A stretch of DNA of 36,428 nt from Flavobacteriales bacterium (lineage in GTDB: Bacteria > Bacteroidota > Bacteroidia > Flavobacteriales > Flavobacteriaceae). The first letter of the stretch is position 1. Each line of letters begins with the position of its first letter. The stretch is taken from positions 1 to 36,428 of the forward strand of contig SGZI01000005.1 of assembly GCA_004213965.1 (NCBI GenBank), in the 5' to 3' direction. The translations under genes were made by a program, and so were the position numbers. Shown here in pieces: positions 1-9,357 of the stretch. The notes under the pieces were generated by a model, which was not told the origin of the DNA, made no database searches, and worked only from the letters and a program-made list of their open reading frames with translations.

Positions 1-615
1 GTTGAAAATAATCCAACAGAAATTTATAATACTATTTATCAGGAATATAGCAATGAAAACTATATAAAAACAATAGAACTTTGTGATCAAAACATTAAGA
101 AACTTTTTGATACTCCAATAATCTCAAAAATAGAAATGTTAAAAGCAGTTTCAATTGCAAAGGAGTACGGTTATGAGCAGTATAAGGAACAATTAAACTT
201 TATACAACTCAATTATTCAAACTCTATTGAGGGCAAGGAGGCAGAATATATTTTAAAGAACGTTTTACCTCTTCTGAGCAGTAAGGAGTTTTCAGAAAAT
301 GCGACTTCTAACAATTTTAAAATAATATATGAGTTCTCCAGTCCTTTAGAAGAAGAAATAACAAATTTCATTACCCTTATTAATAACGCAATAAATGAAA
401 TTGAGTTTTTAGAATTGAACAGCTCTAAAGACTATTACAATAATATTGTTACATTTGTAGTTCTACATGGATTAAAAAGCTATGACGGGGCCATGGGATT
501 AGCTGAAATGTTAGATAAAAAGCCGGGGATTAAAAACAAGAACTCTTTTGTTGTATCATCCGAAAATTATAAAACAATTCAAATCCATAAAAATTTAGAG
601 CAATATTTAAAATAA
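1..615 (+). CDS. C-terminal part of a PorW/SprE-like gliding/T9SS TPR lipoprotein (5' truncated)
   Basis: The frame is open from base 1, so only the last 204 residues are present and the start lies outside the window. The visible part is mostly helical with repeat-like segments (residues about 15-90), followed by a mixed end with FVVLHGLKS and a closing SSENYKTIQIHKNL. That ending and the position directly upstream of a bactofilin and the atp genes resemble PorW/SprE, a TPR lipoprotein needed for type IX secretion and gliding in Flavobacteriia. The TPR part and the lipoprotein signal would lie upstream and cannot be seen. The bactofilin follows after 6 bases, so the two are probably co-transcribed. 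GldH and a T9SS cargo protein in this window fit a T9SS-bearing host. The family call is from memory of gene order and the C-terminal pattern, and is moderately sure. Confidence 0.6.
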   Translation, partial: VENNPTEIYNTIYQEYSNENYIKTIELCDQNIKKLFDTPIISKIEMLKAVSIAKEYGYEQYKEQLNFIQLNYSNSIEGKEAEYILKNVLPLLSSKEFSENATSNNFKIIYEFSSPLEEEITNFITLINNAINEIEFLELNSSKDYYNNIVTFVVLHGLKSYDGAMGLAEMLDKKPGIKNKNSFVVSSENYKTIQIHKNLEQYLK

Positions 616-621
616 CAAATT

Positions 622-1011
622 ATGAGCAACAATAGTCAACAAAACATGATCACTCAAGGAACAACCCTTGTTGGCGACGTCTTTAGTGAAGGTGATTTTA
701 GAGTTGAAGGTAACATCCAAGGTAACATCAAAACAACAGGAAGAATTGTGGTAGGTAAAACAGGAGTTGTTAACGGCAGTTTAGAAGGTGAAGATGCTGA
801 TTTTGAAGGAGGTTTCACAGGAAAACTAAAACTTTCAGGAAAATTAACTTTAAGATCTTCAGCCTATATTGAAGGAGAGGTAGAAATAGGAAAATTAGCT
901 GTAGAGCCTGGCGCGACCTTCAATGCAACTTGCAGCATGAAAGGCGGAGTCAAAGAATTAAATAAAAGTGAAACTAAAGAAGCAGCTGAAAAACAAGAAA
1001 AAACGGCATAG
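622..1011 (+). CDS. Bactofilin family polymer-forming cytoskeletal protein
   Basis: A 129-residue protein whose central part (about residues 10-105) consists of short repeats of the type GDFRVEGNIQGNI, GRIVVGKTGVVNG and AYIEGEVEIGKL. This is the hallmark of the bactofilin right-handed beta-helix, which self-assembles without nucleotide into filaments on the inner face of the membrane. The N-terminal ten residues are polar and the C-terminal tail (about 109-129) is lysine/glutamate rich and probably disordered, both usual for the family. It sits 6 bases after the PorW/SprE-like gene, and its last 44 bases overlap the start of atpZ, so it looks like part of one transcript. Bactofilins shape cell-wall synthesis or localise partners; which partner applies here cannot be told. 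Family call is strong. Confidence 0.9.
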   Translation: MSNNSQQNMITQGTTLVGDVFSEGDFRVEGNIQGNIKTTGRIVVGKTGVVNGSLEGEDADFEGGFTGKLKLSGKLTLRSSAYIEGEVEIGKLAVEPGATFNATCSMKGGVKELNKSETKEAAEKQEKTA

Positions 1012-1219
1012 TTTAATTGTATTTTCACAAATTGGATTACAGATGTCTATAATTATTGCATCTGGGGTGTTTATTGGATATAAGCTAGATGAAATATTTC
1101 AATCTGAAGCAAGAATTTTTACTATTATAATTTCACTACTATTTATTTTTCTTTCAATTTATTATGTAATTAAACAGGTGTCTAAATACTCAGAATCTGA
1201 TAGAAAAAATTTAGACTAA
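968..1219 (+). CDS. AtpZ/AtpI-like ATP synthase accessory membrane protein
   Basis: An 83-residue protein with a basic N-terminus, two hydrophobic segments (about residues 19-38 and 50-68) and a GVFIGYKLDE turn between them, the pattern of the AtpZ/AtpI group. These proteins precede atp operons and help assemble the c-ring or move Mg2+/Ca2+; the exact role in Bacteroidota is unsettled. The only usable start is GTG at 968: an in-frame stop lies at 959-961, and the next ATG (1043) would remove half of the first membrane segment. The gene therefore overlaps the end of the bactofilin by 44 bases in another frame. The next gene begins immediately after its stop codon, suggesting translational coupling. 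Confidence 0.8.
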   Translation: MKLKKQLKNKKKRHSLIVFSQIGLQMSIIIASGVFIGYKLDEIFQSEARIFTIIISLLFIFLSIYYVIKQVSKYSESDRKNLD

Positions 1220-1585
1220 ATGAAATTTTTTGTTCCTTTTTTCATGCTGTCATTATTTTTGTTTTGTACACATTATTTTGTTCTTAACAACATAGCTGCA
1301 GCTGAACTTTTTATTTCTTTATATGAGGTCTATCTGTTTAACATTTTATCAGTTACAATAATTTATTGCCTATTTTTAGTAAATCAAAAAGCTGCCTTGT
1401 TTTTTAATCCTATGGCTCTATTTATATTTTTAACATTGATTAAAATGGGGGCAGGAATTATTATTTTACTTCCATTATTTGACATGCCTAATGAGAATCT
1501 AACTTTTGAAATATTAAACTTTTTTGGAATTTATTTTATTTTCCAAACATTAGAAATAATAGGCTTAAAGCTCTTATTAAAATAA
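1220..1585 (+). CDS. Small four-helix membrane protein of the atp operon (DUF6168-like)
   Basis: A 121-residue, very hydrophobic protein with four likely membrane helices (about residues 3-22, 33-53, 64-86 and 98-118) and almost no soluble part. Its ATG directly follows the stop of the AtpZ-like gene with no gap, and atpB follows within 90 bases. Position and size are those of AtpI in other phyla, and I associate this slot in Flavobacteriia with an uncharacterised family (DUF6168). No catalytic residue can be recognised; charged residues are few (K7x-type lysines at the ends and around the third helix). A role in building or stabilising the c-ring or subunit a is an inference from position only. 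Confidence 0.7.
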   Translation: MKFFVPFFMLSLFLFCTHYFVLNNIAAAELFISLYEVYLFNILSVTIIYCLFLVNQKAALFFNPMALFIFLTLIKMGAGIIILLPLFDMPNENLTFEILNFFGIYFIFQTLEIIGLKLLLK

Positions 1586-1610
1586 TTGATTTATTGTTAG
1601 TTTTTTTTGT

Positions 1611-1640
1611 TTGAAATTAAATTTTATGTATGTACATTTG
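1611..1640 (+). promoter_or_regulatory. Bacteroidota-type promoter before atpB
   Basis: TTG at 1611-1613, 19 bases of spacing and TACATTTG at 1633-1640 match the Bacteroidota housekeeping consensus (-33 TTG, -7 TAnnTTTG) exactly. Transcription is predicted to begin near 1647, giving a leader of about 26 bases before the ATG at 1673. The site lies between the small membrane protein gene and atpB, so the structural atp genes can be transcribed separately from the upstream bactofilin/atpZ genes. Confidence 0.7.
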
Positions 1641-1672
1641 CAACCATATTATTAGATAATAATTTAGCAAGA

Positions 1673-2761
1673 ATGTCTAACAAATTTTTTCTCCATTTTA
1701 TTTATATTTTTTGCTTTTTATTTTATGGCCTTTCCTATTCAACGAATACGTTAGAAAAGGACGAATCGGATGATTTTGATGTTAACTCAATGATAATGCA
1801 TCATATAATGGATTCTCATGATTTTCATATTTTAGACTGGAATGGCCACCCTGTTTCTGTTCCATTGCCAATTATTTTATGGACTGAAAACGGACTAGTG
1901 ACTTTTATGTCTTCAGCATTTCACCATGATGATTCGGGCAGTGTCGTTGTTAAGCGAAACGGACTATCATTTGTTAAATATCATGAAGAGATTTACTATG
2001 CAAATTCTAATAAGGAAAACAAATACATCCAATTAGATGCTTCAAATCACCCCACAAATCATAAACCTTTAGATTTATCGATAACTAAACTTGTTTTCTC
2101 TATGTTATTGTCGATGTTTATTATTCTGACATTATTTAGACTAACTGCTAGATCTTATGCTAAATCTAAAAACGGAGAACCCGTTGGAATTGCTAAGTTT
2201 ACTGAGCCTATAATTCTTTTTATTAAGGATGATGTGGCAACACCATTTCTTGGAGAAGAAAAAGCTGAAAAATATGTACCATTCCTTTTAACTTTATTTT
2301 TCTTTATTTGGATAAACAATATAATGGGGCTAATCCCAATTTTTCCCTTTAGTGCAAATTTAAGCGGGAACATTGCATTTACCGGAGTATTAGCTATAAT
2401 TACTTTTGTAATTACAACAATAGTTGCAAATAAAGACTATTGGAAACATATTTTTTGGATGCCAGGCGTCCCTGTTCCTATGAAATTATTTTTAGCGCCA
2501 ATCGAATTTTTGGGAATTTTCATAAAACCAGTTTCTTTAATGATAAGGTTATTTGCAAATATTTCAGGAGGTCATATTATCGTATTAAGTCTAATTTCTT
2601 TAATATTTATTTTTAAAAGTTTATGGTTAGCTCCGGCTTCCATTTTCTTTTCAGTTTTTATACTTATTATTGAAGTATTAGTAGTAGCCATTCAGGCTTA
2701 TATATTTACTTTGTTGACTGCCTTATATATAGGTAGCGCAATGGAAGAACACGAACATTAA
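1673..2761 (+). CDS. atpB: F1Fo ATP synthase subunit a
   Basis: Subunit a of the Fo proton channel, an inner-membrane protein. The conserved segment SLMIRLFANISGGH holds the essential arginine (residue 292 in this numbering) that faces the c-ring, and the last helices (about 320-355) carry the conserved EVLVVAIQAYIF. The 362-residue product is longer than the roughly 270-residue E. coli protein because of an N-terminal signal-like segment (about 1-23) and a His-rich periplasmic stretch up to about residue 130, as usual in Bacteroidota. I chose ATG 1673 because the longer frame from TTG 1607 contains the promoter and would spoil the signal sequence. atpE follows after 20 bases. Confidence 0.95.
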   Translation: MSNKFFLHFIYIFCFLFYGLSYSTNTLEKDESDDFDVNSMIMHHIMDSHDFHILDWNGHPVSVPLPIILWTENGLVTFMSSAFHHDDSGSVVVKRNGLSFVKYHEEIYYANSNKENKYIQLDASNHPTNHKPLDLSITKLVFSMLLSMFIILTLFRLTARSYAKSKNGEPVGIAKFTEPIILFIKDDVATPFLGEEKAEKYVPFLLTLFFFIWINNIMGLIPIFPFSANLSGNIAFTGVLAIITFVITTIVANKDYWKHIFWMPGVPVPMKLFLAPIEFLGIFIKPVSLMIRLFANISGGHIIVLSLISLIFIFKSLWLAPASIFFSVFILIIEVLVVAIQAYIFTLLTALYIGSAMEEHEH

Positions 2762-2778
2762 TTAACTTTAAAATTTAA

Positions 2779-3024
<246 letters not shown>

Positions 3025-3072
3025 GAAGGCGAATATAATATCGTCTAATTTTAATTATTTAAATTAATAACT

Positions 3073-3567
3073 ATGGATTTAGTTACACCTGATATAGGGC
3101 TGCTTGTATGGACAGGAATTTCATTCGGTCTTCTATATCTAATTCTTAAAAAATTTGCTTGGGGACCAATACTTGGAGCTGTTAATGAAAGAGAACAGTC
3201 AATTAAAAATGCTCTTGAAGCGGCAGACAAAGCAAAAGAAGAAATGGAAACCCTAAAAGCTGATAATGAGAAGATTTTAAAAGAAGCAAGAGCTGAAAAG
3301 GAGAATCTACTGAAAGAAGCTAGAGAAATCAAATCAAAATTAATTTCAGACGCAGAAGAAGAAGCTAAGAGAAAGTCAAAGAAAATGGTTGATGAAGCAA
3401 AAACTGCGATTCAGAATGAAAAAAATTCAGCAATGAATGAATTAAGGAATACAGTGGTTGACTTATCAATTGGTATTGCAGAAAAAGTAATTTCTGAGGA
3501 ATTAGTAGACAATGACAAGCAATTAAAAATGATTGAGGATATATTAGAAGATTCAAAATTAAAATAA
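3073..3567 (+). CDS. atpF: F1Fo ATP synthase subunit b
   Basis: A 164-residue peripheral-stalk subunit: a short N-terminal part (MDLVTPDIGLLVWTG), one membrane helix (about residues 8-28) and then a long charged, alanine/lysine/glutamate-rich coiled coil (about 35-140) that dimerises and reaches F1. Length and pattern are typical. The stop codon directly abuts the atpH start, so the two stalk subunits are likely translationally coupled. Confidence 0.95.
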   Translation: MDLVTPDIGLLVWTGISFGLLYLILKKFAWGPILGAVNEREQSIKNALEAADKAKEEMETLKADNEKILKEARAEKENLLKEAREIKSKLISDAEEEAKRKSKKMVDEAKTAIQNEKNSAMNELRNTVVDLSIGIAEKVISEELVDNDKQLKMIEDILEDSKLK

Positions 3568-4098
3568 ATGAGGTCTAGAGCAGCTATAAGATATTCAAAA
3601 GCTATTTTTCAAATAGCAACCGAATCAAATAGTCTTTCTATGGTAAAGAAAGATATGGACGCAATAATAACAACTCATAAATCTTCTAGTGATTTTAAAA
3701 ATTTATTAAAAAACCCTCTTATAAGTTATGCTGATAAGAAGGAAATAATTGCAAATATATTATTAGACATGAGTGATGATACTAGTAATTTAATAGATCT
3801 TTTAATTAAAAATAAAAGACTTTCAATTATGAATGATGTTGCTATTGGATTCAATGAAATTTATAATCAAAAGAACAATATAGCAAAGGCAACTGTTATT
3901 ACGGCAATACCAATTTCAGAAGTGGTTAGATCGCAGATTTTAAATAAAATAAAAACACTAAGTGATAAATCTGTAGAGATTGAAAATATAATTGATAAAA
4001 CCATTTTAGGAGGCTTTATTCTAAGATTTGAAAACACAGAATATAATGCAAGCTTTTCACAAAAGCTTAATAAATTAAAAAGTGAACTTATACAATAA
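3568..4098 (+). CDS. atpH: F1Fo ATP synthase subunit delta
   Basis: A 176-residue OSCP/delta protein that links the b-dimer to the top of the alpha/beta hexamer. It begins with the typical RYSKAIFQIA motif, has a helical N-terminal domain (about 1-105, including FKNLLKNP and the LLIKNKRL helix) and a C-terminal part with TILGGFILRF, close to the family signature. It starts on the base after the atpF stop and lies 18 bases before atpA. All expected parts are present. Confidence 0.95.
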   Translation: MRSRAAIRYSKAIFQIATESNSLSMVKKDMDAIITTHKSSSDFKNLLKNPLISYADKKEIIANILLDMSDDTSNLIDLLIKNKRLSIMNDVAIGFNEIYNQKNNIAKATVITAIPISEVVRSQILNKIKTLSDKSVEIENIIDKTILGGFILRFENTEYNASFSQKLNKLKSELIQ

Positions 4099-4116
4099 AA
4101 ACGAAATATAGAAAAC

Positions 4117-5691
4117 ATGGCAGAAGTAAATCCTGCTGAGATATCAGCAATTTTAAAAAATCAACTTTCTAAGTATGAAAGCTCTATATCTCTTGACGAG
4201 ATAGGAAGTGTATTAAATGTGGGAGACGGTATAGCAAGAGTTTATGGACTATTTAATGCTCAATATGGAGAGCTGGTTGAATTTTCCAATGGCACCCAAG
4301 GGATAGTGTTAAACTTAGAAGAAGATAATGTTGGCGTTGTCTTGCTTGGCGTTTCTACAGAAATTAAAGAAGGTGATACTGTTAAGAGAACTTCAAGAAT
4401 TGCTTCGGTTAAAGTTGGAGAAGGTATTGTGGGGAGAGTAGTTAATACACTAGGAAATCCAATAGATGGAAAGGGAGATATAAAGGGAGATCTTTATGAA
4501 ATGCCTTTAGAAAGAAAAGCCCCAGGGGTTATATATAGACAGCCCGTTAATGAGCCATTACAAACTGGAATAAAATCTGTTGATGCAATGATTCCAATAG
4601 GAAGAGGCCAAAGAGAATTAGTAATTGGAGACAGACAAACAGGAAAAACAACTGTATGTATAGATACAATATTAAATCAAAAGGAATTTTTTGATGCGGG
4701 TGAGCCTGTGTATTGTATATATGTGGCAATTGGGCAAAAGGCTTCAACTGTTGCAGGTATTGCCAAAATCTTAGAAGACAAGGGAGCCTTAGCTTATACT
4801 ACTATTGTTGCCGCAAACGCATCAGATCCTGCAGCTATGCAAGTATATGCCCCTTTTACTGGAGCTTCAATTGGTGAATATTTTAGAGATACAGGAAGGC
4901 CTGCTCTTATTATATACGATGATTTATCTAAACAAGCAGTTGCTTATCGAGAGATTTCATTATTATTAAGAAGGCCGCCCGGTAGAGAGGCTTATCCAGG
5001 AGATGTTTTTTATCTTCATTCAAGACTATTAGAACGAGCTGCTAAAGTGATTAATGATGATTCAATTGCAAAGAACATGAATGACTTGCCTGGATCGCTA
5101 AAACCTATAGTTAAAGGAGGAGGCTCCTTGACTGCTTTGCCAATTATTGAAACTCAAGCAGGAGACGTTTCCGCCTACATACCTACAAATGTTATTTCAA
5201 TTACTGATGGCCAAATATTTTTAGAATCAGATCTATTTAATTCAGGAGTTAGGCCTGCGATTAATGTTGGAATTTCTGTTTCTAGAGTTGGAGGTTCTGC
5301 GCAAATAAAGTCTATGAAAAAAGTGGCAGGAACATTAAAATTAGACCAGGCTCAATTTCGCGAACTAGAAGCTTTTGCAAAATTTGGATCAGACCTTGAT
5401 GCTGCTACATTAGGGGTAATCGAAAAAGGAAGAAGAAATGTTGAGATTTTAAAACAAGCTCAAAATGATCCATTTAAAGTTGAGGACCAGGTTGCCATTA
5501 TATATGCAGGATCTAAAAATTTACTTAGAGATGTTCCTGTAGATAAGATAAAAGAATTTGAGGCTGAATATATTGAATTGCTTAATAGCAAGCATTCAAA
5601 AGTTTTGAGTGAAATCAAGCAAGGAAAATTAACAGATGATATTATAAGTACTCTAGAGAAAGTTTGTAGCGAGCTAACATCTAAATATTAA
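4117..5691 (+). CDS. atpA: F1Fo ATP synthase subunit alpha
   Basis: A 524-residue non-catalytic nucleotide-binding subunit of F1. The beta-barrel domain (about 1-95) is followed by the P-loop GDRQTGKT at 171-178, the conserved [11 protein letters not shown] Walker B region, the alpha/beta family signature [10 protein letters not shown] with the arginine finger in SRVGG, and a helical C-terminal domain. Length is normal. It is followed by atpG after 6 bases. The beta and epsilon genes do not follow gamma here; in Bacteroidota they are normally found at a separate locus. Confidence 0.98.
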   Translation: MAEVNPAEISAILKNQLSKYESSISLDEIGSVLNVGDGIARVYGLFNAQYGELVEFSNGTQGIVLNLEEDNVGVVLLGVSTEIKEGDTVKRTSRIASVKVGEGIVGRVVNTLGNPIDGKGDIKGDLYEMPLERKAPGVIYRQPVNEPLQTGIKSVDAMIPIGRGQRELVIGDRQTGKTTVCIDTILNQKEFFDAGEPVYCIYVAIGQKASTVAGIAKILEDKGALAYTTIVAANASDPAAMQVYAPFTGASIGEYFRDTGRPALIIYDDLSKQAVAYREISLLLRRPPGREAYPGDVFYLHSRLLERAAKVINDDSIAKNMNDLPGSLKPIVKGGGSLTALPIIETQAGDVSAYIPTNVISITDGQIFLESDLFNSGVRPAINVGISVSRVGGSAQIKSMKKVAGTLKLDQAQFRELEAFAKFGSDLDAATLGVIEKGRRNVEILKQAQNDPFKVEDQVAIIYAGSKNLLRDVPVDKIKEFEAEYIELLNSKHSKVLSEIKQGKLTDDIISTLEKVCSELTSKY

Positions 5692-5697
5692 TATACT

Positions 5698-6549
5698 ATG
5701 GCTAACTTAAAAGAAATTAGAAATAGAATTTCTTCGGTTTCTTCTACTATGCAGATTACAAGTGCCATGAAAATGGTTTCAGCAGCTAAGCTTAAAAAGG
5801 CTCAGGATGCTATTGTAGCCATGAGACCATACTCAAATAAGTTAACAGGAATATTAAAAGACTTGTCTTCTTCAATTGATTCAGATAATATTTTTATTCA
5901 AAATAGGCCAACTAATAAAACCCTAATTGTATGCATTACTTCTAATAGAGGTCTTTGCGGAGGTTTTAATTCTAATATTATTAAAGAATGTATTAGCATA
6001 GCAAATGAGAAAAATAGTCAAGAACTGTCTTTCTTATGTATAGGGAAAAAAGGAAGCGATGTATTATCAAAAAAACATAATGTTGTTGTAACCAACAATG
6101 AAATATATGATGATTTGTCTTTTGAAAATGTTAAAAAAATAGCAGACCTATTAATTGAAAAATTTGTTGGGCAAGAATATGATAAAATACAAATAGTATA
6201 TAATAGATTTAAAAATGCAGCTACTCAAATTGTTACAAAAGAACAGTTTTTGCCTATTTCTCCAGATGAGAGTGATGAAGAGAACAATCAGGATTATATT
6301 TTTGAACCATCCAAGTCAGAGATTGTAAACGAGTTAATTCCTAAATCTCTTAGAACACAGTTATTCAAATCACTACGAGATTCTTATGCTAGTGAACACG
6401 GGGCTCGTATGACAGCAATGCATAAGGCAACGGATAATGCAACTGAACTAAGAGATCAATTAAAACTTACATACAATAAAGCAAGGCAAGCAGCTATTAC
6501 AAACGAGATTTTAGAAATTGTTGGCGGGGCAGAAGCTCTCAATAATTAA
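5698..6549 (+). CDS. atpG: F1Fo ATP synthase subunit gamma
   Basis: The central rotor shaft of F1, 283 residues. The N-terminal helix (MANLKEIRNRISSV, then ITSAMKMVSAAKLKKA) and the C-terminal helix (ASEHGARMTAMHKATDNA, then YNKARQAAITNEI) form the coiled coil that turns inside the alpha/beta ring. The middle Rossmann-like part contains TSNRGLCGGFN. There is an acidic insert around residues 190-200 (SDEENNQDY). It is the last atp gene in this cluster; the next gene begins 68 bases later behind its own candidate promoter. Confidence 0.97.
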   Translation: MANLKEIRNRISSVSSTMQITSAMKMVSAAKLKKAQDAIVAMRPYSNKLTGILKDLSSSIDSDNIFIQNRPTNKTLIVCITSNRGLCGGFNSNIIKECISIANEKNSQELSFLCIGKKGSDVLSKKHNVVVTNNEIYDDLSFENVKKIADLLIEKFVGQEYDKIQIVYNRFKNAATQIVTKEQFLPISPDESDEENNQDYIFEPSKSEIVNELIPKSLRTQLFKSLRDSYASEHGARMTAMHKATDNATELRDQLKLTYNKARQAAITNEILEIVGGAEALNN

Positions 6550-6565
6550 AACATCTACTACAGGG

Positions 6566-6598
6566 TTTTGCATTCCTATAATTATTAGTTTAATTTTA
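6566..6598 (+). promoter_or_regulatory. Candidate promoter before the flippase gene
   Basis: TTTTG at 6566-6570, a 20-base spacer and TAATTTTA at 6591-6598 resemble -33 TTTG/-7 TAnnTTTG with one mismatch in the last base. Predicted transcription start is near 6605, about 13 bases before the TTG start codon. It lies in the 68-base gap after atpG, where no clear hairpin terminator is visible. Confidence 0.4.
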
Positions 6599-6617
6599 GA
6601 TTATAAAGAAACATAAT

Positions 6618-8090
6618 TTGAAAAAATTAGTTCAACTTTTTAAGCAAACATTCATATATGGCTTAGCAACAGTATTCCCTAGGATAATAAGCGTGTTATT
6701 AGTTAGGGTACATACAGACAAAGCTGTATTAGAAAATGTGTCAGACTATGGAAACTTATCTTTAATATTTTCATATGTAATTCTATTTAACGTTATTTTG
6801 TCTTATGGCTTAGAAACAAGTTTTTTTAGGTTTTTTAATAATGACTCTAACAAGGAAGATGTATTAAGCACGTCATCTATATCAATTATTTTTACATCAT
6901 TTTTATTTTTTGCCCTTGCATCAATTTTTAAGCTTGAAATATCTGAGTTTACAGGGATAGAACCCCAATACTTAACTCTAGTTTTATGGATATTAGTTTT
7001 AGACGCGCTAGTTGTTATTCCATTTGCATATTTAAGAGCAAAAGGAAATGCTATAAAATATTCTATTATAAAAATAATTAATGTAATAGTATATTTTTCT
7101 TTAAATATTTTTCTACTAATTTTCCTTAAAAAGCTAGCAATAAACAACAGCTTACTAGATCAAATATATGTTCCTAATCATGAAATTAGCTATATATTTA
7201 TTGCCAATTTAATTGCAAGCGCTGTAACCCTAATTTTATTAATTCCATTTTACTTTAACATTAATTATAAACTAAATATTAATCTGTTAAAGAAAATGTT
7301 GACATATGCTTTCCCAATTCTTATTTCTGGACTTGCATATTCAATTAATGAAACTTTCGATAAAATCTTATTAGATTTTATTTTACCAGAATCTGTAGCT
7401 AAAAATCAGATAGGGATGTATGCTGCATGCTATAAATTAGCACTATTTATGACCTTGTTTTCAACAGCATATAAATTAGGAATTGAACCGTTTTTCTTTA
7501 AAGAAGCTCAAGAAAAATCTCCTCAAAAAATATATGCTTTAATATTAGAAGTGTTCGTTATTCTTGGATGCTCTTTGTTTTTAACAGTTATTGTCTTTGC
7601 AGATTTATTGAAGATAGTTTTTATAGGCGATCCAGAATATTGGCAGGCAATGAAAATAGTTCCAATTATTTTATTAGCAAACTTTTGCTTAGGAATTTAT
7701 CAAAATTTATCGGTATGGTACAAGATAACTGATAAAACTAAATTTGGAGCTTATATTTCAATTTGTGGAGCAATAATTACACTGTTTTTGAACATTATTT
7801 TGATACCAAATTATGGCTATGTAGGCTCAGCAGTTGCTACTCTCTCTGCATATTTATCTATGGCAATTATTTCATATTTTCTTGGCAGGCGACATTATCC
7901 TATACCTTATAAAACAAGTAAATTAAGTTTTTATATTATTTTTGCAGTAATATTATCTATTACATCTTTCTATTTTTTTAGAGGCAATATTTATATTGGG
8001 ATAACTTGTTTATTATTATTTAATATGACAATTTTAATCTTTGAAAAATCAAATATTCAATTATTAATTAAAGGATTTAATGAAAATTAA
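6618..8090 (+). CDS. Wzx/MATE-like oligosaccharide flippase family membrane protein
   Basis: A 490-residue polytopic membrane protein with about 12-14 hydrophobic helices, beginning with the typical [15 protein letters not shown] and containing [19 protein letters not shown] in the middle, as in polysaccharide exporters of the MOP superfamily. Such proteins flip lipid-linked sugars from the inner to the outer leaflet; the substrate cannot be predicted. The start is TTG 6618: the following KKLVQLF aligns with the usual N-terminus, and no ATG precedes the first helix. Its last 11 bases overlap dut. The run flippase-dut-DUF4292-EnvC is, from memory, a recurring order in Flavobacteriia. Confidence 0.88.
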   Translation: MKKLVQLFKQTFIYGLATVFPRIISVLLVRVHTDKAVLENVSDYGNLSLIFSYVILFNVILSYGLETSFFRFFNNDSNKEDVLSTSSISIIFTSFLFFALASIFKLEISEFTGIEPQYLTLVLWILVLDALVVIPFAYLRAKGNAIKYSIIKIINVIVYFSLNIFLLIFLKKLAINNSLLDQIYVPNHEISYIFIANLIASAVTLILLIPFYFNINYKLNINLLKKMLTYAFPILISGLAYSINETFDKILLDFILPESVAKNQIGMYAACYKLALFMTLFSTAYKLGIEPFFFKEAQEKSPQKIYALILEVFVILGCSLFLTVIVFADLLKIVFIGDPEYWQAMKIVPIILLANFCLGIYQNLSVWYKITDKTKFGAYISICGAIITLFLNIILIPNYGYVGSAVATLSAYLSMAIISYFLGRRHYPIPYKTSKLSFYIIFAVILSITSFYFFRGNIYIGITCLLLFNMTILIFEKSNIQLLIKGFNEN

Positions 8091-8511
8091 AATTATAAAC
8101 AAATCACCTCACAGTTTACCTAAATATGAAACAGAAAACTCTGCTGGCATGGATATTAAGGCCTTTATTGACAAGAGTATTATATTAAAACCTATGGAGA
8201 GAATTGTTGTTGGAACTGGCCTATATTTATCTTTACCTATGGGTTTTGAGGCTCAAGTTAGGCCTAGAAGTGGATTAGCAATAAAAAACGGAATTACAGT
8301 ATTGAATTCGCCTGGGACAATTGATGCTGATTATAGAGGGGAAATTGGAGTCATTTTGGTTAATTTATCAAATGATATTTTTACAATTAATAATGGCGAT
8401 AGAATTGCTCAATTAATTATTGCAGAGCATTCATCTATTAAATGGGAAGAGGTAAAAAAATTAGAAAAATCAAATCGCGGATCATCTGGGTTTGGCAGTA
8501 CAGGAATATAA
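8080..8511 (+). CDS. dut: dUTP diphosphatase (trimeric)
   Basis: Hydrolyses dUTP to dUMP and pyrophosphate, keeping uracil out of DNA and feeding dTMP synthesis. All five motifs of the homotrimeric family are intact in 143 residues: SAGMD (21-25), RPRSGLA (61-67), GTIDADYRG (79-87, catalytic Asp82 after Ile81), GDRIAQLI (106-113) and the C-terminal P-loop-like [10 protein letters not shown] (133-142). It overlaps the flippase gene by 11 bases and is followed 14 bases later by a lipoprotein gene, so it is in an operon with envelope genes although its own role is in nucleotide metabolism. Confidence 0.97.
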   Translation: MKIKIINKSPHSLPKYETENSAGMDIKAFIDKSIILKPMERIVVGTGLYLSLPMGFEAQVRPRSGLAIKNGITVLNSPGTIDADYRGEIGVILVNLSNDIFTINNGDRIAQLIIAEHSSIKWEEVKKLEKSNRGSSGFGSTGI

Positions 8512-8525
8512 AAATTAATGATTAA

Positions 8526-9356
8526 ATGAAATTCTCAAAATTTTTAACAATACTACTACTTCTAGGTGTTAGTTCTTGTGCTTTAAAAAAAGAATATGTT
8601 ATAGGGGATAATAAGCGCGTAACAGCTAAAAAAATTGTAAAAAATATTAATGACAATAAACATGAAATTAACACATTTCAGGCACGAGCTAGAATAGATT
8701 ATTTTAGAAAAAATAAAGTTAAAACAAGTACTGCAACAATCAGAATATTGTCAGGAGAAAAAATTTGGATTAGTGCACCTCTTGGCGCGATTAGACTTCT
8801 AATAACCAATGACTCAATTAAGTATTATAATAAGCTTGAGAGAAATTATATAATAACAAGTTTTTCATATATAGAGAATATTATTGGATTAAATATTACA
8901 TATGAAATGCTAGAAAAACTCCTTTTTGGTGAGCCAGTATTAGAACTAATCCCAAAAGATTTTGCAAAGGAACTAAATAGAGTCTATAATAGTCAATATG
9001 AAGATAAATTACGCTCATATATTTTTAAAAAATTAATAGATTATGAGAAAACTCAATTACAAGGTTTATTTTACGTTAATCCATATAATTTCAAATTAAA
9101 CAGTCAAAAATTCTTTGATTATAATGATAAAACAAGCTCTACGATTAATGTAAATTCTAATTATAGTCAAAAAACATTTAGTATAAATTACAAGGATTAC
9201 AACAGTATTAATAAACATATATATCCAAGCAAAATTTTGTTTTTAGACTGGAATAATAAATCTATTAATATTGATATGAAGTCTGTAGTTATTGATAAAA
9301 AATTAAACATACCATTTAAAATCCCTAAGGGATATAGTCAGGTAATTGTTGATTAA
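8526..9356 (+). CDS. DUF4292-type outer membrane lipoprotein (LolB-like fold possible)
   Basis: A 276-residue protein with a lipoprotein signal (LLLLGVSSC, modified Cys18). The mature part starts with an adaptor helix and the sequence INTFQARARIDYF, then repeated beta-strand patterns (IWISAPLGAIRLLI, YYNKLERNYI), which is the layout of DUF4292 proteins and of LolB/LppX-like half-barrels. The C-terminus PFKIPKGY is typical of this family. The function is unknown; a role in lipoprotein or lipid handling is inferred from the fold only. The next gene starts 1 base after its stop. Confidence 0.75.
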   Translation: MKFSKFLTILLLLGVSSCALKKEYVIGDNKRVTAKKIVKNINDNKHEINTFQARARIDYFRKNKVKTSTATIRILSGEKIWISAPLGAIRLLITNDSIKYYNKLERNYIITSFSYIENIIGLNITYEMLEKLLFGEPVLELIPKDFAKELNRVYNSQYEDKLRSYIFKKLIDYEKTQLQGLFYVNPYNFKLNSQKFFDYNDKTSSTINVNSNYSQKTFSINYKDYNSINKHIYPSKILFLDWNNKSINIDMKSVVIDKKLNIPFKIPKGYSQVIVD

Positions 9357-9357
9357 T

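Noticed and set aside
3051-3556. Minus-strand open frames opposite atpF
   Set aside because: Low-complexity Ser/Phe/Leu translations antisense to the alanine/lysine/glutamate coiled coil of subunit b; no independent evidence.
6550-6617. Possible deletion of atpD and atpC after atpG
   Set aside because: Beta and epsilon genes normally sit at a separate locus in Bacteroidota, so their absence here is expected and not a loss.
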